A program made the translations under genes and the position numbers. A DNA stretch of 64,000 bases, taken from contig NZ_JBNPWZ010000006.1 of NCBI RefSeq assembly GCF_050433565.1, forward strand, positions 62,001-126,000, read 5' to 3'. Shown here one piece after another: positions 51,755 through 61,827 of the stretch. Source of the stretch: Ornithinibacillus bavariensis. GTDB taxonomy: Bacteria > Bacillota > Bacilli > Bacillales > Amphibacillaceae. A model generated the notes under the pieces. That model had not been told where the DNA came from. It saw only the letters and a program-made list of their open reading frames with translations, and did not search any database. The first letter of the stretch is position 1, and every line of letters starts with the position of its first letter.

Positions 51755-52228
51755 TTATGAAGTAAGCTTCTTTTCAGAGAAATACCAAACACAAATGATG
51801 CGAACGAAGAAGAAGGATAGAAATAATGTAATCCAAGTATAATACCACTCCCAATGGGTATATTTAATTAGTTCGGTATTTCTTTCTAATAAACCCTCGA
51901 TAATAGTCATGAAGGAGCAATAGCTAACATAATAACCTAATTGAATGAAACGATTGGAACCATTAGGGTACCATACATTAAATGCAGCACATATGATTGG
52001 AAAGATGTAGTATTCAAACGTAAAGCTCGTTCGATTAATTGAAGCAAATAAACGAACAGGATACTCAATCATCCCCAGATCTACAACCAAAAGCCCAACC
52101 AAAAAAGTAATCGCCTGGTTAAACAAAAAAGCAACGATAGCAAGTCGGTATTTACCTTTTGGGATAAAGAAAAGTACACTAGTGGCCAAAGTATAGGCAA
52201 CTATTAATATCCACCACTCAATTATCAT
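51755..52228 (-). CDS. CBO0543-family membrane protein
   Basis: About 157 residues; the start is ATG 52228 or GTG 52237. Five hydrophobic helices with the family features: IAYTLATSVLFFIPKGKYR at the start, YPVRLFASINRTSFTFEYYIFP in the middle (the RLF-x-S-FTF-Y-x-P pattern) and WEWYYTWITLFLS near the end. CBO0543 proteins are widespread in Bacilli with no assigned function. It is a tandem duplicate of the upstream gene. Confidence 0.78.
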   Translation of the reverse strand: MIIEWWILIVAYTLATSVLFFIPKGKYRLAIVAFLFNQAITFLVGLLVVDLGMIEYPVRLFASINRTSFTFEYYIFPIICAAFNVWYPNGSNRFIQLGYYVSYCSFMTIIEGLLERNTELIKYTHWEWYYTWITLFLSFFFVRIICVWYFSEKKLTS

Positions 52229-52253
52229 TAAACACACAACCCTTATGGAGCAA

Positions 52254-52721
52254 TTATTTTCTTCCTCTATAGAACCAACTACAGCACATTTGACTCATGA
52301 AAAAGATGAACCCATTATAAACCCACATCCCAAAAGATGTTATCCTATCATATTCCAATAAATTAGTATGTCTTTCAATTAACATATCGAATAAAGTGAC
52401 AGATGAAACCCAGATTAAAAAATATGTAATTCTATATTTTAAACTGCCATTTGCTTTCATATGGACGTAATACAACGAGAACAACATAGGATAAAATAAA
52501 TAATTTATTGTAACCGTGAGATCTGTCGCTTTCGGAAAAAATCGTACAGGTGCACTTAACAAGTTATTGGAAAAAGAAAACATATCACAGAGCCAAATAA
52601 TTGCTTGAAATATCATGAATACTAAAATGCCCTTTCGCTTCTCTTTACGTGGAATGAATACAATAAATCCGATAATGCCAATTATCCACATGGCAATTAA
52701 GATGAAATAATCCATTTGCAT
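52254..52721 (-). CDS. CBO0543-family membrane protein, tandem paralogue
   Basis: 155 residues behind GGGAG. Same five-helix plan and motifs as the next gene: FIVFIPRKEKRKGIL, then APVRFFPKATDLTVTINYLFYP and LIERHTNLLEYDR, so the two are clearly duplicates separated by 25 bases. They would sit in the cytoplasmic membrane. Function unknown. Confidence 0.78.
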   Translation of the reverse strand: MQMDYFILIAMWIIGIIGFIVFIPRKEKRKGILVFMIFQAIIWLCDMFSFSNNLLSAPVRFFPKATDLTVTINYLFYPMLFSLYYVHMKANGSLKYRITYFLIWVSSVTLFDMLIERHTNLLEYDRITSFGMWVYNGFIFFMSQMCCSWFYRGRK

Positions 52722-52818
52722 ATTAGCAACTCCCTATTTTGAAAAAAGCTGTTGTACACTAGATTTTTTTAAAATATGTTTGATCTCAAGATGCACTCCA
52801 ACATTTATTACGTAACCA

Positions 52819-54006
52819 CTAATCAATACCATAATAACTACAAACAACTATTCCAACTGCTATCGCCGCCACTAAGAGAGCATCTTCATTGATATCAAAT
52901 TTAGGATGATGATTAAAATATGGCTTCTCTACACCCTTTGGTGTACAACAAATATAGAAAAAGCAAGCAGGAAACCTATTTGCATAATGGGCAAAGTCTT
53001 CAGACGGCGATAGTGGTGGGAATTCCTTAACTTCGGTGATATCTTTGTCGTTTGCACTTTTTAAAGCTGCAGCAACCATATCTGTTAATCCCGGATTATT
53101 ATACAAAGGCGGATAATCTGGTTCATAGGTTAAATCACATTTCACATCAAATTCCTCTTCAACACCTCTAGCAATCCGACGAATTTCACTTTCAATTAAC
53201 GCCCTTGTTTCTTCCGTCATTGCCCGAACATCACCTTCAAGTTCCACACGATCTTTAATCACATTAAATGTACCCTTCCCATCAAAGGAACCTATTGTTA
53301 CGACCCCCATGTCAAACGGGTTTAACCGTCTACTTACTACGGTTTGAATTGCTGTTACAAAATACGCCCCCGCTACAATAGCATCATTCGCTAAGTGAGG
53401 TGAGGAACCATGGCCCCCTAAGCCTTGCACCTTCAACTTAAAATATGCCCGACCTGGAAAGACATAACCACTGTTGTACCCAACCACGCCTGCTGGCCCC
53501 ATTGGTAAAAGATGAATACCAAAAATATCATCGAGATCATCTAACAAGCCAGACTCAATCATTCCAATCGCACCACCTGGTGGTACTTCTTCAGCAGGTT
53601 GATGAATAATTTTTATCGTGCCAGGAATTTCATCCTTTAATTGGATTAAGCAATCTGCAAGAACCATTAAATAGGCCGTATGACCATCATGTGCACATGC
53701 ATGCATGACTCCAGGGACTTTCGATTTAAAGGGTACCTCTGTCTCCTCTTGAATCGGAAGTGCATCAAAATCTGCTCGTAGTCCAATTGTTTTCCCAAGC
53801 TTTCCACCTTTAATGGTAACAATAATCCCATAGCCGCCACCGACATTTGTTTGTATTTCAGCATCCTTTCCCTTATAAAATTCTTCTATGTATTGACTAG
53901 TATTTTTTTCATAAAATGACAGTTCTGGATACTCATGTAGATAACGGCGAATATTTATTATTTCATCCTTACGACTTTCTAACATGGCTATTAAATGTTC
54001 TCTCAA
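52819..54006 (-). CDS. M20-family amidohydrolase (HipO-like)
   Basis: 395 residues from a TTG at 54006 behind GGGGG. RRYLHEYPELSFYE starts the family. Metal and catalytic residues: CAHDGHTAYLM (Cys/His), HQPAEEVPPGG (catalytic Glu), GIHLLPMGPAG, the dimer-lid region QGLGGHGSSPH, and PSEDFAHYA at the end. It hydrolyses N-acyl amino acids or amino-acid conjugates. The gene stands alone upstream of the NSS transporter and divergent from it. Confidence 0.9.
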   Translation of the reverse strand: MREHLIAMLESRKDEIINIRRYLHEYPELSFYEKNTSQYIEEFYKGKDAEIQTNVGGGYGIIVTIKGGKLGKTIGLRADFDALPIQEETEVPFKSKVPGVMHACAHDGHTAYLMVLADCLIQLKDEIPGTIKIIHQPAEEVPPGGAIGMIESGLLDDLDDIFGIHLLPMGPAGVVGYNSGYVFPGRAYFKLKVQGLGGHGSSPHLANDAIVAGAYFVTAIQTVVSRRLNPFDMGVVTIGSFDGKGTFNVIKDRVELEGDVRAMTEETRALIESEIRRIARGVEEEFDVKCDLTYEPDYPPLYNNPGLTDMVAAALKSANDKDITEVKEFPPLSPSEDFAHYANRFPACFFYICCTPKGVEKPYFNHHPKFDINEDALLVAAIAVGIVVCSYYGID

Positions 54007-54224
54007 CTAGATTCCCCCTATTCTGACGTTTACTTCCTGATATCATTAGTTATTAGAGTTTTTGGCATTTACTATTCCAAATTGCTATTTATTCTTGTTT
54101 TGAACAAGATTATTGAATATAGAAAAATCAGGTTCCCCAGATATTTCATCAAATTTCCTATTGACAAAATCCCCCATTATCATAGACAATTGGAAACATT
54201 AATTACTTCAGGAGGAATCGTATA

Positions 54225-55568
54225 TTGGAACAGCAAGAACAATTTACTACTAGATTGGGTTTTATTTTAACTGCAGCAGGATCTGCCATTGGCTTAGGAG
54301 CAATTTGGAAGTTTCCATATATCGCTGGTCAAAATGGTGGAGGGGCTTTTTTAATTATCTTTATTTTATTTACCATTATTCTTGGGCTACCCCTTCTTTT
54401 AGCGGAATTTACGATTGGTAGAAGTGCACAGCGAGATGCCATTTCTTCCTTTAAACGAATAGCCCCTGGAACGAAATGGTATTACATAGGAATACTTGGT
54501 GTGATAACCTGTTTTATTTTATTGTCGTTTTACAGTGTGATTGGCGGCTGGATTATCAGCTACCTCTTAAAGGCAATTACTGGTGGGCTGAACGGTCTTG
54601 ATAGTCAGCAATATGCATCCTTGTTCGAACAAACTATTGCAAATCCTGTTACTAGTTTAGTGGTACAACTGGTGTTTATTTTACTCACTATCATTGTTGT
54701 CGCAAAAGGACTTCAAAAGGGGATTGAACGGGCAAGTAGTATTATGATGCCTGCTTTAGCGATTCTATTTATCATTTTAGTAATTCGTTCGGTCACATTA
54801 GATGGTGCTTCAACCGGAATTGCTTTTTTACTTGAACCTGACTTTTCCAAAGTTACGTCTAAAACTATTCTGGAAGCAATGGGCCAGTCCTTTTTCACTC
54901 TGAGCATAGGTGTTTCTGTTATGATTACATACAGCGCCTATTTACCGAAACATCAAAGCCTGCCTAAATCTGCTTTTTCAATTGTAGGCATGAACATCGC
55001 CATTGTGTTGTTGGCCGGATTAGCTATTTTTCCTGCCGTATTTTCCTTTGGTCTTTCTCCAGATGCAGGGCCCGTACTTCTATTCCATGTACTGCCAACG
55101 ATTTTTAGTCAGTTACCATTTGGAATGGCATTTTTTGTAGCTTTTCTTATCATTTTTTTATTTGCGGCACTGACATCAGCCTTTTCAATGCTTGAAATTA
55201 TTGTTTCTGTCATAGCGAAGGGGGATCAAGCGAAGCGAAGTAAAGCTGCCTGGATAATTGGTATCGCTATTTTTATATTTGGCATTCCTTCTGCATTGTC
55301 ATATGGTCTATTAAATGATTTTACTATTTTTAATAAATCCTTTTTTGACCTTGCTGATTTCACTGTGAGTAATATTTTAATGCCTTTAGGATCATTGTTA
55401 ATGGCGGTATTTGTTTCCTTTAAAATGAAGAAGTCAGCTCTATATGAGGAAATAAAACGTGGAAGCAATATTAGTCAATTCATATTTCAACTATGGTTTA
55501 TCCTAATCCGGTATGTAGCACCAATATTAATTATTGCAGTTATGTTAGATGTGTTAGGTGTTTGGTAG
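54225..55568 (+). CDS. Sodium-dependent NSS/SNF-family transporter
   Basis: 447 residues from a TTG at 54225 behind AGGAGG. The N-terminal signature GFILTAAGSAIGLGAIWKFPY (residues 11-31) holds the sodium/substrate site of the LeuT fold, and eleven or twelve helices follow. B. subtilis YocR and YhdH are of this type and length; they are thought to take up amino acids or related solutes. The M20 hydrolase is divergent, so a functional link (release and uptake of amino acids) is possible but unproven. Confidence 0.9.
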   Translation: MEQQEQFTTRLGFILTAAGSAIGLGAIWKFPYIAGQNGGGAFLIIFILFTIILGLPLLLAEFTIGRSAQRDAISSFKRIAPGTKWYYIGILGVITCFILLSFYSVIGGWIISYLLKAITGGLNGLDSQQYASLFEQTIANPVTSLVVQLVFILLTIIVVAKGLQKGIERASSIMMPALAILFIILVIRSVTLDGASTGIAFLLEPDFSKVTSKTILEAMGQSFFTLSIGVSVMITYSAYLPKHQSLPKSAFSIVGMNIAIVLLAGLAIFPAVFSFGLSPDAGPVLLFHVLPTIFSQLPFGMAFFVAFLIIFLFAALTSAFSMLEIIVSVIAKGDQAKRSKAAWIIGIAIFIFGIPSALSYGLLNDFTIFNKSFFDLADFTVSNILMPLGSLLMAVFVSFKMKKSALYEEIKRGSNISQFIFQLWFILIRYVAPILIIAVMLDVLGVW

Positions 55569-55595
55569 GAATAACGAATATTATTTTATATATTA

Positions 55596-55627
55596 AAATA
55601 GGAAAGGGCATCTCCCCTTTCCTATTT
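55596..55627. terminator. Bidirectional terminator after the NSS gene
   Basis: AAATAGGAAAGGG pairs with CCCTTTCCTATTT around a 6-base loop. Confidence 0.9.
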
Positions 55628-55637
55628 CTACTGATCG

Positions 55638-57239
55638 CTACCTTCCAATATCCCTTCTATTATATCCAATAAAACCAACCATGGTTAAAACAATAGCGAT
55701 AGTTACCAATATAAGGATTGGTACCCATGTCATATCCTCCAGCTGGATTTGCGGAATATGGCCAAATGGAGTAAGCTTACTAAGCCATTCAGGAAGCTGG
55801 AATAACCCTCCCATATATAGAACAAAGAAGGAATAAACAATATACATCCAGTTGATACTGGTTATTTTTGGTCTAATTCCTATTAATAAGACAGCAACAC
55901 TAATCATGACAAGCATTGCTGGATAATAAATAATGCCCCATCCGTAAATTGTTTCGAATTGATAAGGCTCCTCCATTGTGGATACTCCTGCCAGCCATAA
56001 GCCAATTGCAGCGAGAGATATCATGACAAATCCATTGATAATAGAAATGACAAGGAAGCTCCCCATCAGTCGCGTTCTGGAAACAGCCCTTCCTAGTATA
56101 TGTTCTATACGGCCTTTTTTCTCCTCACCATATAGTTTATTCACTGTCATTACTAGAGAAACTGTTGCAAGAATTGCCATTACCATGATAATCATGGATA
56201 CAAATTGAGTAGTTACCGAATTGCCTTCTTCGGATGCGAATAACTGCTCCAACACATCATTTCCTTCAAAAAATGAATCTATATCCCCTAAAATAGATCC
56301 GTAGGTAACACCTAATACAAACATCCCTATTGCCCATGATAGAATTGCTGTTCGTTGGAGCCTAAAACTTAAACCAATCGTACTCTGTAAAAAAACAGAG
56401 GCACTATTTCTACCAGGCTTTGACGGTAATAACCCTGCCTCTAAATCTCGGTTACTATTTAAATAATTTGCTACGATAAATAGAATCATAGATACAACAA
56501 GCATTAAAGCCATTGGCCACCAATTATTCTCGTCATAGATTTGTGTTTTCGTTATCCAACCAAATGGTGAAATCCAACTTAACGCTTCATTACCTACATC
56601 CCCAACTGCACGTACAATATAGGCAACGAGAAGAAAACCAATGGAGAGGCCAATCGTTCCACGCGAGCTTTCTGATAGTTGACCAAAAAATGCTGTAACA
56701 CCTGCAAAAAATAGACCTGTTGTCCCTAGAGTCACTCCATATAACAATGACCCTTCTAAATCCATACTTTCAATTTGAAAGCCATAAAGTCCAAAGCCAA
56801 CGATAAGCGCTAATAGTATATTTATAAGGCTATAAACAAGTAAGGTTGCATTTAGATACGACAACCGCCCAATTCGTAAGGAACGAATCATCTCTATACG
56901 ACCATTTTCTTCATCCCCACGGGTATGTCGTGTTACGAGTAAAGTACTCATCAATCCAACTGCCATAGCTGTAAAAAGCAACATCTCATGTGCTGTCATA
57001 ACACCAATCGTATAGTTCGACAAATCAGCAGGACCAAGCATTGCAGTCATGGCCGGATTTTCCATCGTTTGTGCCAATGTATCTCGCTGTTCTTGTGAAC
57101 CATATAATTCAGTAAATGATATAGGTACGATAAACGTAAAGAAACTGATTCCGACTAACCATAAAGGAATCCTAATTCGGTCTCTCCTAATGATAAATTT
57201 TGAGAGCGTTCCGATACCTTTATTTATTTGACTAGCCAT
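55638..57239 (-). CDS. ABC exporter permease of the antibiotic/polyketide-export type
   Basis: 533 residues, about twelve helices in two homologous halves, which makes it a fused permease that needs only the single ATPase. MASQINKGIGTLSKFIIRRDRIRI begins it and RHTRGDEENGRIEMIRSLRIG is the first coupling loop, with LYGEEKKGRIEHILGRAVSR the second. COG3559 exporters of polyketide antibiotics have this plan. Its start overlaps the ATPase stop by one base. Confidence 0.85.
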   Translation of the reverse strand: MASQINKGIGTLSKFIIRRDRIRIPLWLVGISFFTFIVPISFTELYGSQEQRDTLAQTMENPAMTAMLGPADLSNYTIGVMTAHEMLLFTAMAVGLMSTLLVTRHTRGDEENGRIEMIRSLRIGRLSYLNATLLVYSLINILLALIVGFGLYGFQIESMDLEGSLLYGVTLGTTGLFFAGVTAFFGQLSESSRGTIGLSIGFLLVAYIVRAVGDVGNEALSWISPFGWITKTQIYDENNWWPMALMLVVSMILFIVANYLNSNRDLEAGLLPSKPGRNSASVFLQSTIGLSFRLQRTAILSWAIGMFVLGVTYGSILGDIDSFFEGNDVLEQLFASEEGNSVTTQFVSMIIMVMAILATVSLVMTVNKLYGEEKKGRIEHILGRAVSRTRLMGSFLVISIINGFVMISLAAIGLWLAGVSTMEEPYQFETIYGWGIIYYPAMLVMISVAVLLIGIRPKITSINWMYIVYSFFVLYMGGLFQLPEWLSKLTPFGHIPQIQLEDMTWVPILILVTIAIVLTMVGFIGYNRRDIGR

Positions 57240-58141
57240 TAGGACCTCCCCCCTGCTCCCGCTTTCCCTTCATAATGACGCATGAAAAGATCTTCCAGAG
57301 TTGGTGGTGTGCTTTCCAGTTTAACCACTCCAAATTGACTAATATGTTTCATTACTACATCTAATTCTTCCGTATCCACTTGGAAGGAAAGCACTCCCTC
57401 TCGTTCATTTATTTCATGAATGCCTTTTAACACATGGAGGTCTGTAATTTGCTCCTTTGTTTTCACTAGCAAATTAATTCGCGTCAAATGACGTAACTCA
57501 CTTAATGTACCCGTTTCAATTATCTTTCCTTGACGAATAATACCGACCCGGTCGCATAACTTTTCAACCTCAGATAAAATATGACTGGATAGAAGAATAC
57601 TTTTTCCTGATTGTTTCTGCTCCATCACACATTGTTGGAAAACCTGCTCCATTAAAGGGTCAAGACCAGAAGTTGGTTCATCAAGGATATATAGATCAGC
57701 ATCTGATGAAAAAGCAGCAACTAGTGCAACCTTTTGCCTGTTTCCTTTCGAGTACGTGCGACATTTTTTGGATGGATCTAAATCAAATCGTTTAATTAAT
57801 TCCTCACGCCTATTTGTGTTATTTCCGCCCCGCAGCTTTACAAACAAATCAATAACTTCTCCACCAGTTAAATTTGGCCACAAATTAACATCACCTGGTA
57901 CGTAGGAAATACGCTTGTGGATTTCAACTGCATCTGCCCAAGCGTCCTTACCGAAGATTTTCGCCTCTCCTGCTGTTGCCTTCAGAATCCCAAGTAATAT
58001 ACGAATCGTTGTTGACTTTCCAGCACCATTTGGCCCAATAAAACCAAATACCTCTCCCTCTCTCACCTCTAGGTTAATACCATTTAATGCCGTGAACTTA
58101 CCAAACCTTTTTGTTAATTCACTCACTTGTAGGACACTCAT
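57239..58141 (-). CDS. ABC exporter ATP-binding protein
   Basis: 300 residues. Walker A GPNGAGKSTT, the Q-loop region ISYVPGDVNLWPNLTG, signature YSKGNRQK, Walker B LYILDEPTSGLDP and switch His in LLSSHILSE are intact, with a C-terminal domain after about residue 220. The N-terminal ATG overlaps the TetR stop by 4 bases and the stop overlaps the permease start, so the three genes form one tightly coupled operon. Confidence 0.92.
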   Translation of the reverse strand: MSVLQVSELTKRFGKFTALNGINLEVREGEVFGFIGPNGAGKSTTIRILLGILKATAGEAKIFGKDAWADAVEIHKRISYVPGDVNLWPNLTGGEVIDLFVKLRGGNNTNRREELIKRFDLDPSKKCRTYSKGNRQKVALVAAFSSDADLYILDEPTSGLDPLMEQVFQQCVMEQKQSGKSILLSSHILSEVEKLCDRVGIIRQGKIIETGTLSELRHLTRINLLVKTKEQITDLHVLKGIHEINEREGVLSFQVDTEELDVVMKHISQFGVVKLESTPPTLEDLFMRHYEGKAGAGGRS

Positions 58142-58785
58142 TTTGCCCCCTCCTCTTTTTGGTAATATACCGTCTTAAGGACCTCTAAATAGCCATAAAA
58201 CTCAGCCCAATAAGGATCGAAATTAATGGTGGATAGATTTTGATTTTTTAACTGATTGATTAATTCATTTTGATAGCCTTCAATAGACCATTGTATTAAT
58301 TTCAATGCTTTATCTGTATCAACGTCTTTACGAAATAGGGTCTTATCAATATTTTCAAATAGCTTCAAGTTACTAAGAGCTAATAATTCCTCATATCGCT
58401 TCCTATATGCCTTTGGAACCTCTAATGCTTCATTTAAAATAAAGCTACCTAAGAAGTTAAGTACATAAGGATTTTTGAGATGATATTTTGCTTTTACTTC
58501 TGCTATCTGCTTTAGTCTCTCTACAAAATCAGGTTCATTTGTATCGATACGCTGAAAAAACTCATCCATCGTGATATCCAAGCAGTAATTAATTAGAAAG
58601 AGATACAGATCCTCCTTACTGTTGAAATAATAGAAAAGCATTCCTTTTCCTATTCCAGCATTTTTTACTATTTGGTTTGTCGAGGCTTTCTCATATCCAT
58701 TCTCTGCAAATTCCTTTAATGCTGCTTCTATAATTCTTTTTTGTTTATCTATATCGAGGTTATAAAATGATTGATTAATTTCCAA
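58138..58785 (-). CDS. TetR-family regulator of the exporter operon
   Basis: About 215 residues from TTG 58785 (LEINQSFYNLDIDKQ), after AAGGGAGGGA. The ATG at 58830 lies between the promoter and the palindrome, essentially at the transcription start, so it is unlikely to be used; the decayed copy at 62.6 kb conserves the TTG and its ribosome site. The TetR helix-turn-helix is ENGYEKASTNQIVKNAGIGKGMLFYYF. It should repress its own operon and respond to a drug or other exported compound. Confidence 0.88.
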   Translation of the reverse strand: MEINQSFYNLDIDKQKRIIEAALKEFAENGYEKASTNQIVKNAGIGKGMLFYYFNSKEDLYLFLINYCLDITMDEFFQRIDTNEPDFVERLKQIAEVKAKYHLKNPYVLNFLGSFILNEALEVPKAYRKRYEELLALSNLKLFENIDKTLFRKDVDTDKALKLIQWSIEGYQNELINQLKNQNLSTINFDPYWAEFYGYLEVLKTVYYQKEEGAK

Positions 58786-58822
58786 TCCCTCCCTTGGATT
58801 CAGTAGTATAGTTAAACTGTTA

Positions 58823-58870
58823 GACCACATCGGTCGATTTCATCGTAGCATTTTAGACCACACTGGTCAA
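58823..58870 (-). promoter_or_regulatory. tetR operon promoter with two GACC-N5-GGTC operators
   Basis: TTGACC (58870-58865), a 17-base spacer and TACGAT (58847-58842) form the promoter. GACC-N5-GGTC occurs at 58856-58868, over the -35 box, and at 58823-58835, just past the -10 box; the two are 33 bases apart, about three helical turns. Confidence 0.8.
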
Positions 58871-59198
58871 TAGGCCTTACGAACAAAAATCCAGCACTTA
58901 AGTAAACACTTTATTAAGTTAGGATATTCCCTTCTGCCCTACTGAATATTAGTTGAACAAATAGCTTGCTTTAACTTGCCACGCCCTTGCTTACCATTTT
59001 CAATCTCCTTCAAATTCTTAAGTGATTTATTTAAGCCTCTTAACCTGCAATAGCCATAAAAAAAAGGGAACGAAAGTCCTAGTAAACTCGTTCCCTTTAT
59101 CCCTTCATTTTAGAAGTAAGCTTTTCCGTTCCTATACCTAATCCGACAATTACAACGTTAAACTTCATTCAGTAGATGGTTTACATTCAGCTAACCTG
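58871..59198. other. Intergenic region upstream of the TetR promoter
   Basis: No open frame with family similarity. The terminator of the UvrA-like gene lies at 59063-59098. Confidence 0.45.
59063..59098 (-). terminator. Terminator of the UvrA-like gene
   Basis: AAAGGGAACGA pairs with TCGTTCCCTTT around 14 bases; on the minus strand eight T follow. Confidence 0.85.
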
Positions 59199-61658
59199 CT
59201 ATAAATATTGGCCTGTGTATGATTTGTTACATGTTATGAGCGAATCTGGCGTCCCTTCCGCAATAAGTTGACCACCTTTATCCCCACCTTCTGGACCTAA
59301 ATCGATAATCCAGTCAGCTCCCTTGATCATTTGACTATTATGCTCCACCATTATAATTGTATTACCTGCGTCGACAAGTCTGTTTAAAAGCTTAAGTAAT
59401 TGCGTTACATCATTTGGATGTAATCCAGTTGTTGGTTCATCTAATAAATAGAGTGAACGTTTATTTCCTTGCTTTATTAATTCCTTCGCTAGCTTGAGAC
59501 GTTGCCCTTCACCACCGGATAGGGTTGTTAGTGATTGACCCATCTTTAAATAACCTAATCCAATTTCAACAAGTAATTCGAGCACTTCTCTTACCTTTTT
59601 CTCTTCTTCAAAAATGGCTAAACAATCCAGAATAGAGCTTTCCAGTATATCATTAACAGTGAGTCCCTTATATTGGACGGAAAGAACGTCCTTTTGAAAT
59701 CTTTTACCATGGCATACTGGACATACAACCTCTAAGTCTGGAAAGAAAAGCATGTTCGTTGTTACATATCCTAACCCTTGGCAGTTTTCACAACGACCTC
59801 CTACTGTATTAAATGAAAAGTGTTTTGCAGTTAGTCCTCTTTCTTTCGCAGCTCTTTCTTTCGCAAAAATATTTCGGATATTTGTAAACACATCGTTATA
59901 AGTGGCTATATTAGAACGTTTCATTCTACTAAGTGGAGATTGGCCAACTGTTATCATCTGATCAAAATGATGAAGTCCTGTTACACTTTCAAATCCTTCA
60001 TGTATTTTGTCATACCCTTTGGCTAATACATCGAAAACGAGAGACGATTTACCAGAGCCAGATACACCTGTCACTGCCGTCAGACACCCAATTGGAAAAG
60101 TCACTGTTATATTTTTCAAATTATGTATTGTTGCATGATGAACGGTAATTCCTTCTCCAGTTCCTTCGCGACATGTTTTATTTATCTCTACTTCTTCACG
60201 TAAAAACCTTCCTGTCACCGACTCTTCTTGATTCACTAGCTCTTGAAGGGTACCTTGACCAACAACCGTTCCACCTAAATTACCAGCCCCTGGACCAATA
60301 TCAATAATATAATCCGCTTCCTTCATGACATCAACATCATGCTCAATAAGCAAAACGGTATTTCCTAAGTCTCTTAACCCTTTTAGAACACTTACGAGAC
60401 CTAAAGTATCCTTTGGATGTAATCCAACAGTAGGCTCATCCATGATATACAGGACTCCTGTTAGAGCCGAGTCAAGTAGGGCAGACAATCGTAACCTTTG
60501 CGCTTCTCCACCCGATAACGTAATCACTTGACGGTCTAATGTTAAGTAGCCCAAGCCAATCTTGATTATTCTCGCAAGTTTCGTATTCAAGTCCTGAATG
60601 AAGGTTTCCACTAGCTTATAGCTTTCTTGAATTAACACCTTCTCCAGTTTGAGGGTCCAATTTAGCAATTCCTCTAGAGAACAATTTACCAGCATTGGAA
60701 TTGTCATGCCTTCTACCGTTACATTTCTACTTACTTTATTTAATCGATCTCCCTCACAGTCTGGACAAACTTGAGAATAAAAGTATTCTTCAGCCTCTGA
60801 TGATGACCCAGATTTTTCTGCAAATCTTCTCCACATTCCAGTTAATACACCTTCAAATTTACCTTTTTCTACTGTCTTAGGAGGTAGAATATCAGGAAAA
60901 TGTCCTTTTACTTCGTCACTTTCAACACCATAGTAAAGAATTGCCTTCTGTTCCGGGCTATAATCCTTTAGTCGAAGTCCTTTTTCAAGTGGTACACCAT
61001 AATAATCCATCGCATTTTTTACAACAGACACCATATAGTCACCATAACGACCTTTCCAGAAATCAACAGCCCCCTCTTCTTCAATTGGAAGCTGTTGGTG
61101 AAAGACCGATTCTAGATGAATATTTACCGTCTCACCTAGACCTTTACAAGTCGAACAAGCTCCTTCCGTTTTATTGTATGAAAAGTGGGTTCTTGTCAGC
61201 CTCTCCATCCGATGATGACAGTTAGGACAATGAATATATTCTTTATAGCTTCCTTCCTCTTTCTCTATATCCTCTTCGTGGAAGGTAGGATCTATTTCAT
61301 GACTACAATCTGGACACAATCGCTTACCTAGTTTTTCAAAAACCATTCTTAAACTCGTGTACATATCTGTTACTGTCCCAACAGTTGAACGCGGATTCCT
61401 ATTGGTAATTTGTTGGTTAATACTTATAGCTGGTGAGAGCCCACTCATTAAATCTACTTTGGGCTTATTAATACCTTGAAGACCCATGGATTCTAAATAC
61501 TGTCTCTGACATTCCTTAAATAACGTGTCCATCGCCAGTGTCGACTTTCCAGATCCAGATGGACCAGTAAATACAACGAGTTTATTTTTGGGAATAGAGA
61601 CAGACAGCCCTTTTAGATTATTTTCCCTTGCACCTTTAACAAGAATAACATCCTTCAA
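59199..61658 (-). CDS. UvrA-like ABC ATPase (class II/III excinuclease subunit A paralogue)
   Basis: About 819 residues from TTG 61658 behind AAGGAGG. Two ATPase cores are seen: Walker A GPSGSGKST and signature LSGGEAQRLRLSA with MDEPTVGLHP, then GVSGSGKSSL and LSGGEGQRLKLA with LDEPTTGLHP. Zinc modules CPDCSHEI, CPNCHHRM, CSTCKGLG, CPDCEGDR and CENCQGLG/CPVCHGKR are present. It is shorter than canonical UvrA (about 950), having lost part of the UvrB-interacting and insertion domains. Such paralogues are linked to tolerance of DNA-damaging or antibiotic compounds. Confidence 0.9.
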   Translation of the reverse strand: MKDVILVKGARENNLKGLSVSIPKNKLVVFTGPSGSGKSTLAMDTLFKECQRQYLESMGLQGINKPKVDLMSGLSPAISINQQITNRNPRSTVGTVTDMYTSLRMVFEKLGKRLCPDCSHEIDPTFHEEDIEKEEGSYKEYIHCPNCHHRMERLTRTHFSYNKTEGACSTCKGLGETVNIHLESVFHQQLPIEEEGAVDFWKGRYGDYMVSVVKNAMDYYGVPLEKGLRLKDYSPEQKAILYYGVESDEVKGHFPDILPPKTVEKGKFEGVLTGMWRRFAEKSGSSSEAEEYFYSQVCPDCEGDRLNKVSRNVTVEGMTIPMLVNCSLEELLNWTLKLEKVLIQESYKLVETFIQDLNTKLARIIKIGLGYLTLDRQVITLSGGEAQRLRLSALLDSALTGVLYIMDEPTVGLHPKDTLGLVSVLKGLRDLGNTVLLIEHDVDVMKEADYIIDIGPGAGNLGGTVVGQGTLQELVNQEESVTGRFLREEVEINKTCREGTGEGITVHHATIHNLKNITVTFPIGCLTAVTGVSGSGKSSLVFDVLAKGYDKIHEGFESVTGLHHFDQMITVGQSPLSRMKRSNIATYNDVFTNIRNIFAKERAAKERGLTAKHFSFNTVGGRCENCQGLGYVTTNMLFFPDLEVVCPVCHGKRFQKDVLSVQYKGLTVNDILESSILDCLAIFEEEKKVREVLELLVEIGLGYLKMGQSLTTLSGGEGQRLKLAKELIKQGNKRSLYLLDEPTTGLHPNDVTQLLKLLNRLVDAGNTIIMVEHNSQMIKGADWIIDLGPEGGDKGGQLIAEGTPDSLITCNKSYTGQYL

Positions 61659-61732
61659 TCCTAACTCCTCCTTTTCAGCATCTATTCTAATCATACAACA
61701 TTTATGCAAGTGCAAGGTTACACCTATTATGT

Positions 61733-61748
61733 TACTATTATGATAGTA
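61733..61748. promoter_or_regulatory. Palindrome between the UvrA-like and MerR genes
   Basis: Perfect inverted repeat TACTAT-TATG-ATAGTA in the divergent promoter region, a likely binding site for the MerR protein. Confidence 0.5.
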
Positions 61749-61827
61749 TTTTTAACCAACAAACCCGTCATGGTACTTTAAGGTTTTAAATCAACCTTTA
61801 TACTTCTATTTTGTTTTGGAGGTTCAG

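Noticed and set aside
58138..58830. ATG at 58830 as the TetR start
   Set aside because: It falls at the predicted transcription start inside an operator. The TTG at 58785 has a ribosome site that is conserved in the decayed copy at 62.7 kb.
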